Assembly: GCF_963576545.1 (NCBI RefSeq)
Contig: NC_083648.1
Location: forward strand, 13,655,239-13,719,238
Reading direction: 5' to 3'
From: Limanda limanda
Lineage: Eukaryota > Chordata > Actinopteri > Pleuronectiformes > Pleuronectidae
DNA: 64,000 nt
The notes below the pieces were generated by a model. The model saw only the letters and a list, made by a program, of their open reading frames with translations. It searched no databases and had not been told where the DNA came from. Shown here one piece after another: positions 39,401-53,062 of this stretch (its first letter is position 1; every line of letters starts with the position of its first letter). A program made the translations under genes and the position numbers.

Positions 39401-42400
39401 TCCAGTCCAATCAGGTACATTTGATTGTTTTACTTAAGACAAACACTTCTCAGGACGTTTTGAGTACGTTAGTGATGGCTAAATTTGGATTATACTGGTA
39501 ATTACAATGCACAGCACATAATTCAGGAGATTGAATTAAGTCTGTTGGACAAATATTTATTCTTAGTTTTTTACTGGTTAAAAGTTTCAGGTTGCATAAT
39601 TTTGCCAAAAATATTTTCTTGTTCTTGACTGCAATTACAATATCAATTGCATTGATGAAAAACGGAAAGGTTTACTTAATATAACTAAAACTAACATGGA
39701 CTTTTTAATTCAGAACTAAGACTACAGCTCATTCAAGAAAAACTTGCACAAAACATACAAAAATTAAGTAACAACTAACGTCTTTGCCTATGGTTACCTA
39801 GGTGACCAAACGCGATGAAGATTCATCCCTGATGCAGCTTAAAGAGGAGTTCCGTACTTACGAGGCTCTGAGGCGCGAGCATGACTCTCAGATTGTTCAG
39901 ATTGCCATGGAAGGAGGTCTGCGCATCGCACCTGACCAGTGGTCATCTCTGTTATATGGAGATCAGTCTCACAAGTCACACATGCAATCTATTATAGATA
40001 AGGTGAGTCAGATAGGTTAATGTGTTTGTTTTTATAGCAAGTTTGCTTTCATATACACACTTTTGATTAAAAAATGTATTATGTGATCAACGATTCCATA
40101 TAGAAAGGGCGATTCCGACATAATATACATAAATTCTCAGCCCTTATCCTACTAAAGCACTTACTCTCCATCTGGCGCAGCTGCAGACACCTGGATCTTT
40201 TGCTCAAAGTGTCCAGGAGCTGACGATTGCGCTGCAGAGGACTGGTGACCCAGCCAACCTCAACAGGCTGCGACCCCACCTGGAACTACTGGCCAATATC
40301 GACCCTAGTCCTGGTATGAAACAAGCTGACTTCAGGATTCCTGTGATAAAATGTTTAATTTAATGCAACTTTTACCTGCCATGTGCAATTGTGTTCAAAT
40401 GCAAACACCAGGTGGTGTCTGGTAATGAGGTCAAGGGAAGTGGTTGGCATCCCTTGACATCAGTTTATTTAGTTTTATCTATTTAAGTAGCGTAGTTTGA
40501 AATATTCATAGCTATATACGTCCTTATATCATCGTTTCATTCCACAGATGCCCCCCCTCCTACATGGGAGCAGCTTGACAAGGGGTTGGTAGCAGTGAAG
40601 ACAGTGGTGCATGGCCTGGTGGACTTCATCCAGAACCACAGCAAGAAAGGAGCTGATCCTCAACAGGTCAGTTTTTCCACATGAACGTAAGAATAGCTGG
40701 GAAATAAATTGTGATATTTCAAAAACACTTGGTGTTCTCTATTTCATTGGTACCGTCTGTTTTTAGCCTCCTCAGCACAGCAAGTACAAGACATACATGT
40801 GTCGTGACATGAAGCAGAAAGGAGGCTGTCCCCGTGGAGCCAGCTGCACCTTTGCTCACTCTCAGGAAGAACTGGAGAAGTGAGTGACAAATATTGCCAT
40901 AAAGCTTTGTTTAAATTTAAAATTCTGTATAGTTTAAACTATTGTCCCGTTTGTCCTGCATCTGAAAACACAACAGCATCTCTAATAAACTCTACTGTCT
41001 GTTACACTTATCAGGTATCGTAAGATGAACAAGCGTCTGGCCACACGCCTCCCGGGCCCTGGAGGGCTCATGTCAGATGATGGCCTCCCTCTCGATGTAG
41101 CAGTGACCCGGAAGCCTTCCCCCCTCCCCAATGGCAGCGGTGCACCCTCTATGCCACAGCTCATCGCTCGCAGCACTGACGCAGTACCATATGAACTGTT
41201 GCGTAAACCCATGAAGATGGATGGTGGGATTTCGAGTGCGCCTGGATCACCACCTGATCTGTGAGTATAGTGTTCTATACTCTTCCTGCATTCATTTAAC
41301 TGGCAGCTGAACAACAGGCCACTGTTCAATATCCCAAGCACTCAGGCTCACATTTATCAGACCTATGGAAATAACTCCATGCTGGAAAGAACACACTAAC
41401 ACATACTATAAAATACTTAAACATACAGGAATATGATAACAATACCAAAATAGTGCTTGTTATTAGCTCATAAAAGATAAAAACTAGAAGAAAAGATTAC
41501 CATGCAAGAATAAAAAATTATAACTCTTAATCACTTAATGTTAAATGATACTCAAATGCACACCTACCATATTGCTATCTCATAAAAACAATTATGTAAA
41601 TGTATTATATAACAATGTTATGTAAGGACGTTTTCATATGCATATCATTTCACACCTGCAGATTTTTATTATATTTGCCTGCTGATGGCACTGTGTTTCT
41701 TGTAACTAGTTAAATGGTTAAGGCTATTAAATATAATTACCTTTAAGGTATTAGGTAGTATAAGGCAGGGTTAAACGCATCCCGACATTTGTTTCACACC
41801 TTGTAATGTTTTAGTAATGAGCCTAAATTCTTTATTCCCCCAGCATGGACCCTGGGCCCAAACCTTGTATGCCTCTGCCACCTCATGTCATGTCCCACCC
41901 AAGGATGCCAGCAGACCACCTTTCTGGGGTGAAGCACATGCCTGTGGTACCTAGAGGTTCTCCAGTATACCCTCAGCAGCAGCTCCCTGAGATGTGCTAT
42001 GACAACCGCCCACCACCCTCTGCTTCTCAGTATGACCCCCCGCAGTACCCCACAGGTAAGGGTCAAATAAACTAAATAATGTATATTGTGCTCCTGTATG
42101 TAGGAATAATGAAAACTTGCTCTATTTATTTTTTACTTTTATTCTTACAGTATTCATAAAAGTCAAAGTGATGTTAATAATCTTCTGCTGTTTATCTCTC
42201 AGGGTACCCCTACCAGCAACCACCACAATATGTTCCTCGGGATTACATACGTAACCCCCCTCCCCCTAGTGAGTCAGGACCCCCTTACCAGGACCCCTAC
42301 CCTGGGTATGGCCCTCCAGAGCGCCCCTATCAGGGCCCTCACTCTGGCCAAAACTTCTCCTACCCTCACCCTCCACAGTATGATCGTGGACGCCATGGTC

Positions 42401-45400
42401 ATTACCCTGGTCCACCACCTCCCCCACAGCCTTACCCATCACAGAGGGATAACATGATCAGGATGAGTCCTGCCCCTCACGATGGTCCTCCGCCATCAGC
42501 TGGACAGGCAAACTCAATTTACCACCAGGAGCCCAATGCCCGGGATAGATACCAACAAGATGGCTATTATCCACCAGGTGCCCAGGCTCCACCCATGAGG
42601 GCTTATGTCAGGGTGAGTAGGTTGAGATAGTTTGAATTTTAAAAGTAGTATGATGATCCAAAGCAAATATATATTTTAACTGTAAACATAAGGTAACTGT
42701 GAGCAGTTCAGCAGCAATAACTGTCTCTTTCTCTCTCTCGCAATCAGGGACCATCATATAGTGGTCAACAGCCAAGCCTGGACTATCTGCACCGACGTCG
42801 ACAGGAGTTGTTATCCCAGCTGGAGGAAAGGAAGGTCATCTCCCCTCCACCGTTTGCTGCTTCTCCCGCTCTTTCTCATTCCTTCCCAAGTGACTACCCT
42901 CCTGAGGTTGGTTAATTTCCTGTGTCTTTAACACTGGCTCATATCGTACACACACTAAGTGCACGTGACATTTTAGTGAAAAGTCAAATGAATTGGTCAA
43001 CTGTGAATGCATGTAAATGTTATTGACAGCCCCTTCTCTCTGAATGTTTTGTCTGCAGTATGGTGAAGAGAACTCCAAAATCATTGGGAAATGCAGAGAG
43101 CCTGACTACGCAGGGCAGTACTCTCCCTGGTCTTGTGAAACCATTGGCTCATACATTGGCACAAAGGATGCCAAACCCAAAGATGTTATGGTTTCTGGAA
43201 GCATGGAGATTATGGTGAGTTCAGATGGTTAACTTCATAACCAAGTCAGTATTTTCTGTCTAGACATTATACGTGGGAAAATGTTCAACTCTTTGGTGCA
43301 TAGTCATCCTGTTGAGAATGAGTGATTGTTGAAATGCGGGGCAATAATGTATAGTATCTGACTTAAGGATTGAGGTAGTAATAATTAACACAAGGTTTTA
43401 GCTTGTTTTGTTGTACCAACTTAAATCAGTCAACGTCAGTGCTTTTGTTCGGCATTCATTTTCTTTTATTCCAAAACAATGTTCGTTTAACAACAGGGAA
43501 CTTGTCTATCTCCCTCAGATTTCCCCATATCATAACCTCTTCTCTCTTTATGAATTTGTCTCCTTGCTTCTATTAGAATGTGGAGGCTAAGGGTCTGAGG
43601 GAACCATCGCTAGAGGCTCCTCGGAGGGGTGCAGAAGTCAAGGACGATGACCCCATCATCCCATTTGGTCCTCAGCCCACTGTGTCACGTTTTGGTGCCA
43701 TCTCCCGCACCACGAAGACGGGCTACCAGACCGCGGGCCCTGTGCAGGCTATGGCCTCCAGTCCCCAGAACCCGAACTCTAAACACATGACCATGTCAGG
43801 TAAGAAAGCATACACAGTCAATCTGTCTGCATCAGAAGGAATGCCTGTATATTAGAGGGACTGTCGGAAATGCTAACGTCCACTAGCATTGCCACTTCTG
43901 TTGTTCTTATATCAAACTGGATATCTTTGAATAGTAACCAATTCTGTAATAACTGTTACCTAATAACTTAAGATTGTCCTGAAACCTTTCTGACAACAAG
44001 TTTTACCCCCTCGCAAACAGCAGAATACTCGTATGGAAGCCATGCAGGATGGGGTGGAGCTTCTTACCCCTCCCACCAGACTGCCTCCTCCTCTCAGGGA
44101 CACTTCAGTGAGCGGTGAGGCCTTAATGCGTTTTGTCTTTTCCCCTCTTTTTTAATAGTAGTATTTTACTATTTATCTGGTTTTGTGGTCTCGGATGGTC
44201 TAAGATTACCTATATGTCACCCTCACAGCATGCCAATGGCAGCCACAGACAGAGAGCAGTTAAAAATCGAGCTGCAGCAGGTCAACCAGCAGATCAACCA
44301 ACAGACCCAGATGCACAGCATGGAGGTGTGTATGCTCTCTAACTAACAGAACCTGCAAAGGTTTGCGAAATACAGAACTCTGTCCCTTGTCCCCCTATGA
44401 TGTTGACATTTTATAATTAATTAACCTATTTCAATCAATTTCTGTGCAGTCTAGCAGTTCAAAGATTTTTGAATTCCAGAGGAAATTACTTGGTATTGAA
44501 TGTATTTGTAGACATGCTATTGTTTAACATGATAATTGTGGCCAAGAATAAATGCAGTTAGTGTCATGCAGCTAAGTCAATATCAAAAGTGTTTACTGAC
44601 TCAATATATTACTATATTACTTAAAACTAAAATATATGCTCTGTATTTCTTCTATTGCGAGAAGTTTTCTGATTGCATACTCATTCATTTATTTTCCTGT
44701 TTCCCTATCACAGGCTAACAGTAATTCTTTATTGCTGCAGAGGGAGGCCAGTGCATTGGCAGGTCAGTCTGCACAGCCCTGCCAGAGCCAGTCTGCAGCT
44801 GCAGCTCAGCAGCAACAGGCCAAGTGGCCAGCAGGGGGGGCAAGTGGAACAGCTATCTCCAGTGAACAGCTAAGCATGGAGCTCCACCAAGTGGAGAGGG
44901 AGATCGGCAAAAGGACCCGAGAGATGGCTATGGTAAGGAGAGGGGGAACCGTACACTCCAACCATGCATGCAGAGTGAAGTTATTCTAAGGGGAAGTAAT
45001 TTTATGGATACCCGTCAAATGGATGTTCTGTAATGTCTTATATCTTAATCTTCAGGCGGTATACAATATACAAATAAATGATTAAATCACCATGTAGATA
45101 CTTGTAGAAAAAGTGCATATACTTGCTACATTAATGGCAACTAAGCATGTAATGTGTATTTCCAAACCAGGAAAACCAGGGAGCACATGATGTTCAGCAG
45201 TACAAGATGAAACCTACAGAGAATGGACAACCAGAGCACAAGACTCTAGAAGAAATGTCCCTGGCTCATGGGTGAGTGGGCACACACTTGAATATTAATG
45301 TGTTTATGGTTCCTGATTACACGTGTATTCCATGAATTAGCCTAGCGTCTTTCCACTTTCACTGTGGTCCTTTGTCCCCCTCTCAGCGAGGTGTCGAACG

Positions 45401-45543
45401 GCTCCAGCAGTCTGCAAGAAAGTGCAGTGGGCGGGTCCATGCTGTCACTGACCAACAAGACGTCGGGTCTGAGCCTGTGTTCCGACCCAGGTTCCACAGG
45501 TTCAGAGATGCAGAAGAATGGCGTCGTCCATTCCTGCTCTTAG
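36485..45543 (+). CDS. rc3h1: Roquin-1, RING and CCCH RNA-binding E3 ligase
   Basis: Nineteen coding exons: 36485-36715, 37800-37920, 38535-38774, 38914-39089, 39802-40002, 40181-40313, 40548-40666, 40767-40879, 41015-41260, 41844-42055, 42203-42612, 42748-42906, 43059-43214, 43577-43799, 44021-44114, 44229-44325, 44714-44932, 45171-45271, 45387-45543 (3408 bases, 1135 residues; human about 1133). Starts [40 protein letters not shown]. The ROQ region is near-identical to mammals ([40 protein letters not shown]). CCCH finger: [20 protein letters not shown] (C-X8-C-X5-C-X3-H). A Pro-rich middle and C-terminal coiled coil ([20 protein letters not shown]) follow. Roquin binds stem-loop decay elements in ICOS, TNF and similar mRNAs and recruits CCR4-NOT in P-bodies/stress granules. 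RC3H1 fits better than RC3H2 because of [12 protein letters not shown] and the tail. Confidence 0.96.
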
Positions 45544-48500
45544 GCAGTACACATACACACACGCACACATGCACACACTCAAAATGCTCGATTGAAAAGC
45601 ATGCACAGGCACACATACACCCATTCTATTTAGAAGATGAGCAGTATCTGCCGTGATATGAATTTTCTTTCTTTTTGTTCTGTGAATGAGCTTTTTTTTA
45701 ATGACTTTCCTTGCCTGGAAACCAGGGCATATGATAACATTTCTCGTGTGTTTGTTTTTTCTTTTTTTTGTACTGGGATTTCAGATTAACAAGGCTCGCA
45801 ATAGATAAACCAGGAAGGGAAAACGGTGGTGATGTTGACAATATTATCGTAACTTCAGACCTATTTCAACACAACAATGTTGTCAAGTATTTGATGGATC
45901 CTCCCCACATTAAGATTTTTGTTTGGTTGTCTCAGCAAACATGTAAATAAACGGTTAGACGCAGAGGAGAAAATCAACAAGCACTATCGCATCACATGAA
46001 CTATGAGGAACTTCTCTTCTCACAGTCTCATGATGTGTGAAGGTTTTGTAAAAAACAGCAGATGTGTGTCGCCTGGTGCTCACCCCCAGAATCGTAAAAG
46101 AAAACGTGGTGGCTCTGATCCGGATGCTCTGAGGAGGGAAAGCAGTATGACGTTCAACCAGTATTCACCATAAATGGAGATGCAAGGTGTTTCTAATTCT
46201 CACCTTTGGCCGCAGAAGTATGACTTTTTTTTTATTCGTGCATTTTATGAACACATCATACGTCTGTTTCATACTTGAAGGCAGTATATTCTATATTTAA
46301 TCAAAGCATTCTGTTTTAAAGATTGCAACAAGTCCTTTTTGATAACAAGCTTTCCACAAGTTTTCTATGAGGGAATTCAACCAGTGCTTCTTTTGGTTAC
46401 AGTCTGACTTGATGTGTTAGTTACGACACCTTTCTCCTGTTACTCCGACGGACTGCATCCAGTCTTGGCTGTTTGTGTTATGTAATATTTCACAGCATGC
46501 TCTGATAAGTTTTTGTCTTTTTTGAGGAGAAGGGGTGGAGTAAGTCGTTCTGCTTCAGGAGTCAGGTGAATGAGTGTAATCTTGACTTTATAACGTCAGG
46601 GGTAAATAAATTATTTCCCTACTCAGAGCATCTCATCTAGCCACACAAAAGGCCTCCCCATTGGGATTATCTTGTCATTTGTTCTCCTAACTTCTATGAA
46701 GTTGCCTTCCCTTTTGTCTTTTGTTGAGTTTTGTTATATTTTTTCATGCTTTGCGTTGTTATGATTTTGGTGGGTGAAGCTTTAACTAGTGAAGGCACCA
46801 ATAGCTCAACTGGATGAAAGTCCCTCTCTGTCCTGAATGATCAATTATACTGTTAAAATATACTGTTGTAGTGTTTTTAGCTGCACAGTATGCATACAAT
46901 TATGTTTACAGCTGAGGATACTGGATAATAGTCGTTGGTTACTGAGGGGTAAACAAAATGAACCTAACATTTAATTATTGATATTTTATTAAATATATTT
47001 AAGCATCTTTATTGGTTTGCACAATAATCACGCTCACATAAACACGTTTGTCTCTTCAAAACTTGCTGTCAACGTCACCACCATTCCGAAGATTATTCCT
47101 TTTTCCCCATCATGCAAATTGTTTACCGCTGATGCTCAACACGGAGCTCTCTGCCTTCTGTAAACAATGAGCATGACTGATTTTTACAGCTCTGATGAGA
47201 GCAAAAGAGCCCTTGTGCTTGAACTGTTGTAAGGATGGAGGAGATGCTCTGGGTCAAGTCGTTCTATTTTTAACGTTGGGCCTTCGGTGTGGCCGGACGA
47301 GGGGTACTGAGAAACTGACAAATTCCTGATAACTGATCAGTCATCAATTCAATAATGACCCAAATCACTTTGTGCTCGTCGTCCTCATCTGGTTTGCTTG
47401 AGGAGCATCTCTTCCAGTAGCGGATTGATAGCAGCTGTCTGTTTTTGTTTTAGTTTACCAACCACACTTCAAGCCTCTGGTTTTTCTTGCTACATTTATT
47501 GTTTAGGTACACAGCTCACTTATACATATGAGTATGTATACGTACATTAATATACTAAAGCACTATTAACGTGCCACCTCTTATTCTACTCGCTCAGCAT
47601 TTATATTAAATGATCTCTACTTAGAATCAGCAAAAAGTTTTTTTTTTTGTTTTATTTGATTTGTTTTCTGTCCACTGGCTGCCAACACAGACTTTATCCT
47701 TTCCCAGACGAAGGACTTCTGTGCGCATTGATGTTTTCACTTAATCGTTTGTGTTCAAACAAAGATGTTCTTTATAGACTATGCTTCCAAAGAAGACAAA
47801 AATTCTGTAACTTTGGAAAATTTATGGAGAAGTTTTGTGTGTGCTAGATTGTATTGTAGAAAATGTACCCTGACTTACGTTTTTTTCCACCCTTCAAAGT
47901 GTGCTGTACCGGGTGATAGTGTTGAGGTATTAGAAAAGTGTTGGGGTTTATTTTCCCACACCCCCCTCCTCCCAACCCCTCAAGGATATTCAGGAAGTCT
48001 CTAATGAAAGGTTGGCCTTAAATCCTCTTGTAATGCTCCCCTATCTTTTTGCTTTAGGAGCATGAGATGGCCTCAAATTTACACTGAATTGGCATTATTC
48101 AGAGTCACGTAGATGGACTCTAGCCGGCCCAGCCCCCTTTTTTGTAAACATTAACAAAACGCCATCAATGCAAATATCGCAAATCTCTAAAGGTTTGAAA
48201 AAGAAGATGTTAATTATGTTAATTTTTTTAAGGAAATGCTGTCGACCTAGCAGGGTTTGTAGTTTTCTTTCTTTCTTTTTTCTTCCTGTAATAGTTGAGT
48301 GAATTTACCTACCTGCAAGTCTTACAGTCTTGAATGCATCATCTGCCCAGAGGTGTAGTCAAATGTGTGGGAGATACAGGAGTGTCTGAGCGACAGCTAC
48401 ACAATCGTTTTTTTTTCTTCTTGACAACTATTCTCACAAAATCGGCAGCCGAGCTTAACTCCGCTGTCATAAACTTAATATAATAATGACTCGTAAAAGG

Positions 48501-49270
48501 AGAGAAATGGGGTTTAGCAATGAATTGGCAACATTTATTGGTGTTAATTCAATATGTTGTTTCTCATTCGCTCTTAAAGTGCAAGTCAACCAAAACTATC
48601 ACAATGTCGACTCTACCTGATGGGTGAGTGCAGGTCTGAATGAGCCTGAGACACCTTTAGCTTAGCAGAACTGACGTACTTTGACTTATGGGGTGGTTTC
48701 GTATATATTAGGTAGAAGAAAAAAAAAGTTTCATTTCAACCTGCTGTGTTTTTGTCAGTGAGGGGAACTGCTCCCACTCGCCCAAATTTACACCACCAGT
48801 TAATCCCTCCACTCCCACCTTTGACCATTGAACTCTGTTACTGCTGTTTGAGGCTCACATTTTATTCCCTGACTTTCTGGGGGGAAATTCGCAAATGGCT
48901 TTTTTATATGATTACTCCCGTGTAAAATATCTCTTAAATTAAGGTACAGGTTAGATTTCAGCAAGAAAAAGAAGTTTTTATATGTATATTATACTCCATT
49001 AAGGAATGTCTAGAATTATCTTCCTCCAATGTGGATGTAGCCATTATTACGCCATTTTATGACTTTGTAAGAGAATTCACTGTGTGAAAATTGGTTTGCA
49101 TTTTTGTATAATACAATCTGCTTTTTTTGTTTGATACAAGAGGGAGGTCAAACTGGAAGTTTGAAGAGAAAAAAATGAACCTGTGAAATTGAGAAAACAA
49201 GTGTAACTTATGTACAACAGTGATTCTAAGCTGAGGGGGAAAGATTAAATGATATTGCTAACTCTGAGTG
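45544..49270 (+). other. rc3h1 3' UTR (long)
   Basis: About 3.7 kb without supported genes follows the rc3h1 stop. AATAAA at 45946-45951 could give a short form; the distal ATTAAA at 49244-49249 with T/GT-rich sequence after it could end the long form. It is T-rich, with many TTTTT runs and ATTTA words, as expected of regulated 3' UTRs. Short frames such as 47647-47847 have no similarity I can name. Confidence 0.55.
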
Positions 49271-49920
49271 TTTGTGTCGTGGTTTTATTTTGACAGAGTT
49301 CCAGTTAAAAAGCAACTTTGCTCAAGCTGAGAAACATTCTAATCCTCAGTGATTAAGTTCACAAAAGTGAATCAGTCACTTAACTCTCTTTCAATGATTC
49401 ACATCAAGAACTTTGTCAGTTTCTTCTTGATCTCAGAAACCGCGGTTGACTCAACGTCTTTTTACTTGTTTGTCAGAATTTGAGACACTTAAGGAAGAGC
49501 AATCAAACATTTTCACTCTTTGTGCAAAGCCAAGCTAACCAACGGCTGCCATTCGCTTTATATTCATCATACAGATAAGAGTGAGTGGTAAATGTTCTCA
49601 TCCAACTCAAAGTCAATACGCGTAAAGGGAGAATTACAACTGATACCCAATTAAGTATCTAATTATAAATTGCTTAGCATCGGTGTTGCCCATTAACATT
49701 CTCATATAATTTGGGTCAGAATTATTTTTTTCATTCTAGATAAAAGGGAAACAATATACACTATACTATGTAAATATATAATTTGATTTGAGCTGCAAAA
49801 ACAACATAGTGTCCCGATGTAACGTTTTGATTCATTCAATTATTGTATTTTATTCAATTTGAATTCAGTAATTATCAAATGTGACAACGAGAAGCTGATA
49901 ACTCCAAAATGTGCCTTGCG

Positions 49921-51910
49921 TTACTCCACATCTCTTGGATCCCAGGACACATGTCTCCCATCATGCATCTTGTTTATAACCAACATGTCTTCCTCATCCA
50001 GCTGGAAATCAAGCACCTACAACAGTGTGAAGAGCAGGATAAAAAGGGAGAGATGGTGTTAAAATAATAATTAAAAAAAACATTAGAAAGTTATTCCAAG
50101 TTTTTTTCACGTTTTAACAAGTCACCTGATAGTTTTCAGCCACATGTTCCTTTTTGGTTGACTTTGGTATTGTAATGACTCCGTTCTATGAGGAATACAG
50201 ATATATATTTATATGTATACACATTCGATATTAGTGGCACAGTTTTCTTTTTCTAATACAGCTCCAATGGTTTATCTTTCCTATTACCTGAACACTCCAG
50301 CGGATGCAGATCTGAGCAGGTGTGCGTCTGTACTTTTGGGCCACCTGGATAATGGTGGGACTGCTCAGGACTTGACCCTTAGCCAGTGGGCAGTAGCCCT
50401 GAAATGCGATGCCCTCGTGTTGACAGTACTCGATAAGCTCGTTGGGCTGCTGGAAAGGATGATACTCCACCTGATGGAATGTCAATCGTGTTTATAATAA
50501 TATCAGGTATGTTTCAGACTAAAGTCTCGTCTCGTTTCAGAGGTTTGCTTGCGATGAACTTTGTGAAAAACTGACCTGGTTAAGATGTGGCACGATAGCG
50601 CAGTCCTCCTTTAATTGGTCCAAATGGTGAATCATAAAGTTGCTAACCCCGATAGAGCGACACAATCCTGCAGGGGCGGACAGAAAAAGAGTTGTGTCAC
50701 TCTGACTTTGTAATTTCGTAGATTGATATTACCATTGTACCTCAAGGAAATAACAATAGACATTTGCACCAACCCTATTAAATAAATGAACTACTGCAAA
50801 TTCTACTTTGTACATGCCCCTCCCTCTTGTGGGCTTCACTATTGATTAACCCCTTTGAGGCTCCGCCTTCGCATCCCATCACATGCTTTACCTTCTTCAT
50901 AAAGCTCTTCCAAAGATCTCCATGCCTCAGCTCTTAGTTTTCTGTTCGAGCGACCAGGCTGCATCGAACCTGGCCAGTGCAACATGTAGAGGTCTGAAAT
51001 AGATGAAATGATTTCATCGGAATTTGACAACAAATAGAAGGTTATGGGTTGTAAGGGGTGTGGCTGATGAATTCCTTTAATCCATACCAAAATACTCTAC
51101 CCCCATCTGAGAGCAGGATTTCTGAAAGGCCGTTTTAGCAGTTTCATATCCATAGTCCAATGGCCAGAGCTTGTTGGTGAGCCACAGATTACTTCGGGGC
51201 AACCCACTATCTCGGATGGCCTCGGCCAGCTGCACCTCACAATCATTGTACTTTGATGTGTCAACGAGGCGTATGCCACAATCACGCAGCGCAAACAGAG
51301 TAGCATCTTGAGAGAATCCTCCAACTTGAGATGTGCCTTTGATTAAGGAAAAGACAAAATGTGGAAAATATTGTTTTTTTTATCACCTATTGTTGGAGTT
51401 GGCACAATCCAGAGAAATGTCACTGGAACACGCATCTGGTTAAATCCAAAATACAGACAATTCCACGAAAACTGTTGGGTTCTGATTCATTTTAAAAGAA
51501 ATATTAGGCAGTGTGAAACTCATAATTGTTTTAATTATCAAGTAAAAGAAATAAAACATTTTCTCATGTCCCTTCAGATCACTTTCTCACATCCATTATC
51601 AGTAAATGCTTAGACATTTTTGTTTTAGATGTATCAGTGCTTCCTTCTTCAATGGTAAATATGTAAATCCTAGAAATAAAACCATGTAGTATAAGTGTCA
51701 TGCTCCACCCACTTTTCTTTTTAAACATTCTATGGTACATTTCAGTGTCAAACATGCAGGCCAACTCTGAACAGCTTCCATGAAATGGCCCGTAAACAAA
51801 TCGAATGTTTTGAAAATACTAAACTGATTCTTACCGACTCCAAGTATTGGCATTCGGACCCCATTCGAAAGTTTCACCGTGGGACCAGTCCAACCTTCTG
51901 CAAAAGACAT
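49921..51910 (-). CDS. Aldo-keto reductase, tandem copy 1
   Basis: Exons 51835-51910, 51088-51336, 50892-50993, 50576-50667, 50288-50470, 50126-50185, 49921-50016 join in frame, 285 residues from MSFAEGWTGPTVKL. The catalytic tetrad of the AKR barrel is visible: Asp and Tyr in LVDTSKYNDCE, Lys in LWLTNKLWP, His in MLHWPGS. Also present are SIGVSNFMIHHL, VEYHPFQQ, GYCPLAKGQVL, RRTPAQICIRWSVQ and the NADPH-site IPKSTKK; the C-terminus is VSWDPRDVE. AKRs reduce aldehydes and ketones with NADPH in the cytosol. The protein resembles uncharacterised fish AKRs of the glyoxal-reductase type, without the long C-terminal loop of AKR1 enzymes, so substrate is unknown. The acceptor of exon 2 (CCTTAATCAAAG) is weak. 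Confidence 0.88.
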
Positions 51911-53062
51911 GATGTCTTATTCAACTGAGGAGATATAATTAAACTGACAGCATAACATAAGGATTCAGAACCTGAAGAACCAGCTCTGCTCACGGATCGC
52001 TTGCTGTACCTGGCACAGTGTGTTTCTGATTGGACATGTCTTCCAGTGAACTAAATTCCTTTTACCTGCAAAGCAATCAATTCCTCAAAACCTGCTTGCC
52101 CCCAAGCTCTCTGTCACACTTTATCTCACCACACGCAAATCCTCTGGTACAGACTGTGGGGTTTAGGATTTTGGAAAATGAAGCTTGGTGACTTCTGTGA
52201 ACACAAAGACGTCTACTCGCTCAGAGCGCCACAAACATCCGGCGCCTGTCCATTTTATAACAGTAGAGTCTTCGTTCGTCCTCATCGAAAGTGCACAGGC
52301 GTAGGCCATCCTCCTGGCATTTGAATACGGAAGTGAACAGGGAGCCACTCCCAATCTCACTCCTCCTTTGATAGTTGCTCGGCAACCTTTTCACCTCTTG
52401 AAAGGCCTTGACCCAGCAGATGCCATGAGGGCAAAACTGTTGTACAGTGGAGCAAAGAATATTAAGTTTCTGCTATATCAAAAAAATATCCTGACTGTGT
52501 AAACATTCGGATCCTCGAAACCAAACAATGTCAGTCTGACTTTGCCCCAGAAGGGACAGTTCTGTGAACTCTATCTGAGTTCAGAGTGCAGCAAAGGGAA
52601 TAAGCCTTTAATATCAGAAATAAGAATTTAGAACAATTAAAAGATTAATTATTAACACCAAGCAGCAACAGTTATTAAAATCATTTGTATGAAGGCATGA
52701 TATCTAGCCAAAACTATTCCTATCTTTATTTGGTTAGAATTCTGTCAGACACAAACTATAGTTAAAATATTGAAATCCTCACAGGAACTGTTTATTTAGT
52801 AATTACTTTTTTAGTTTTACAAAAATGATCAGAGACTCAAGAACAGTATTACAATTGACAGCCACTTATAGTTACAATTTCTACAAGGCAATTGAGATCT
52901 GCAGCACTTTCCAACAAGAGGTAGTTAAGATAAATTAATTTCACAAGCAAACTATGACAACAAATTAAAATGTTGCTTTATATTAAAAATTACAGGAATA
53001 AAATGTGCTGTTAAGGACAAAACAGCTCCAGGAGAAATGCTCCTTGCGTTTTCCACATTTTA
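51911..53062. other. Spacer between the two AKR genes
   Basis: Holds the upstream region of AKR copy 1 and the downstream region of copy 2. Short frames only. A GC-richer patch at 52200-52400 could be the copy 1 promoter, but I see no definite element. Confidence 0.4.
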
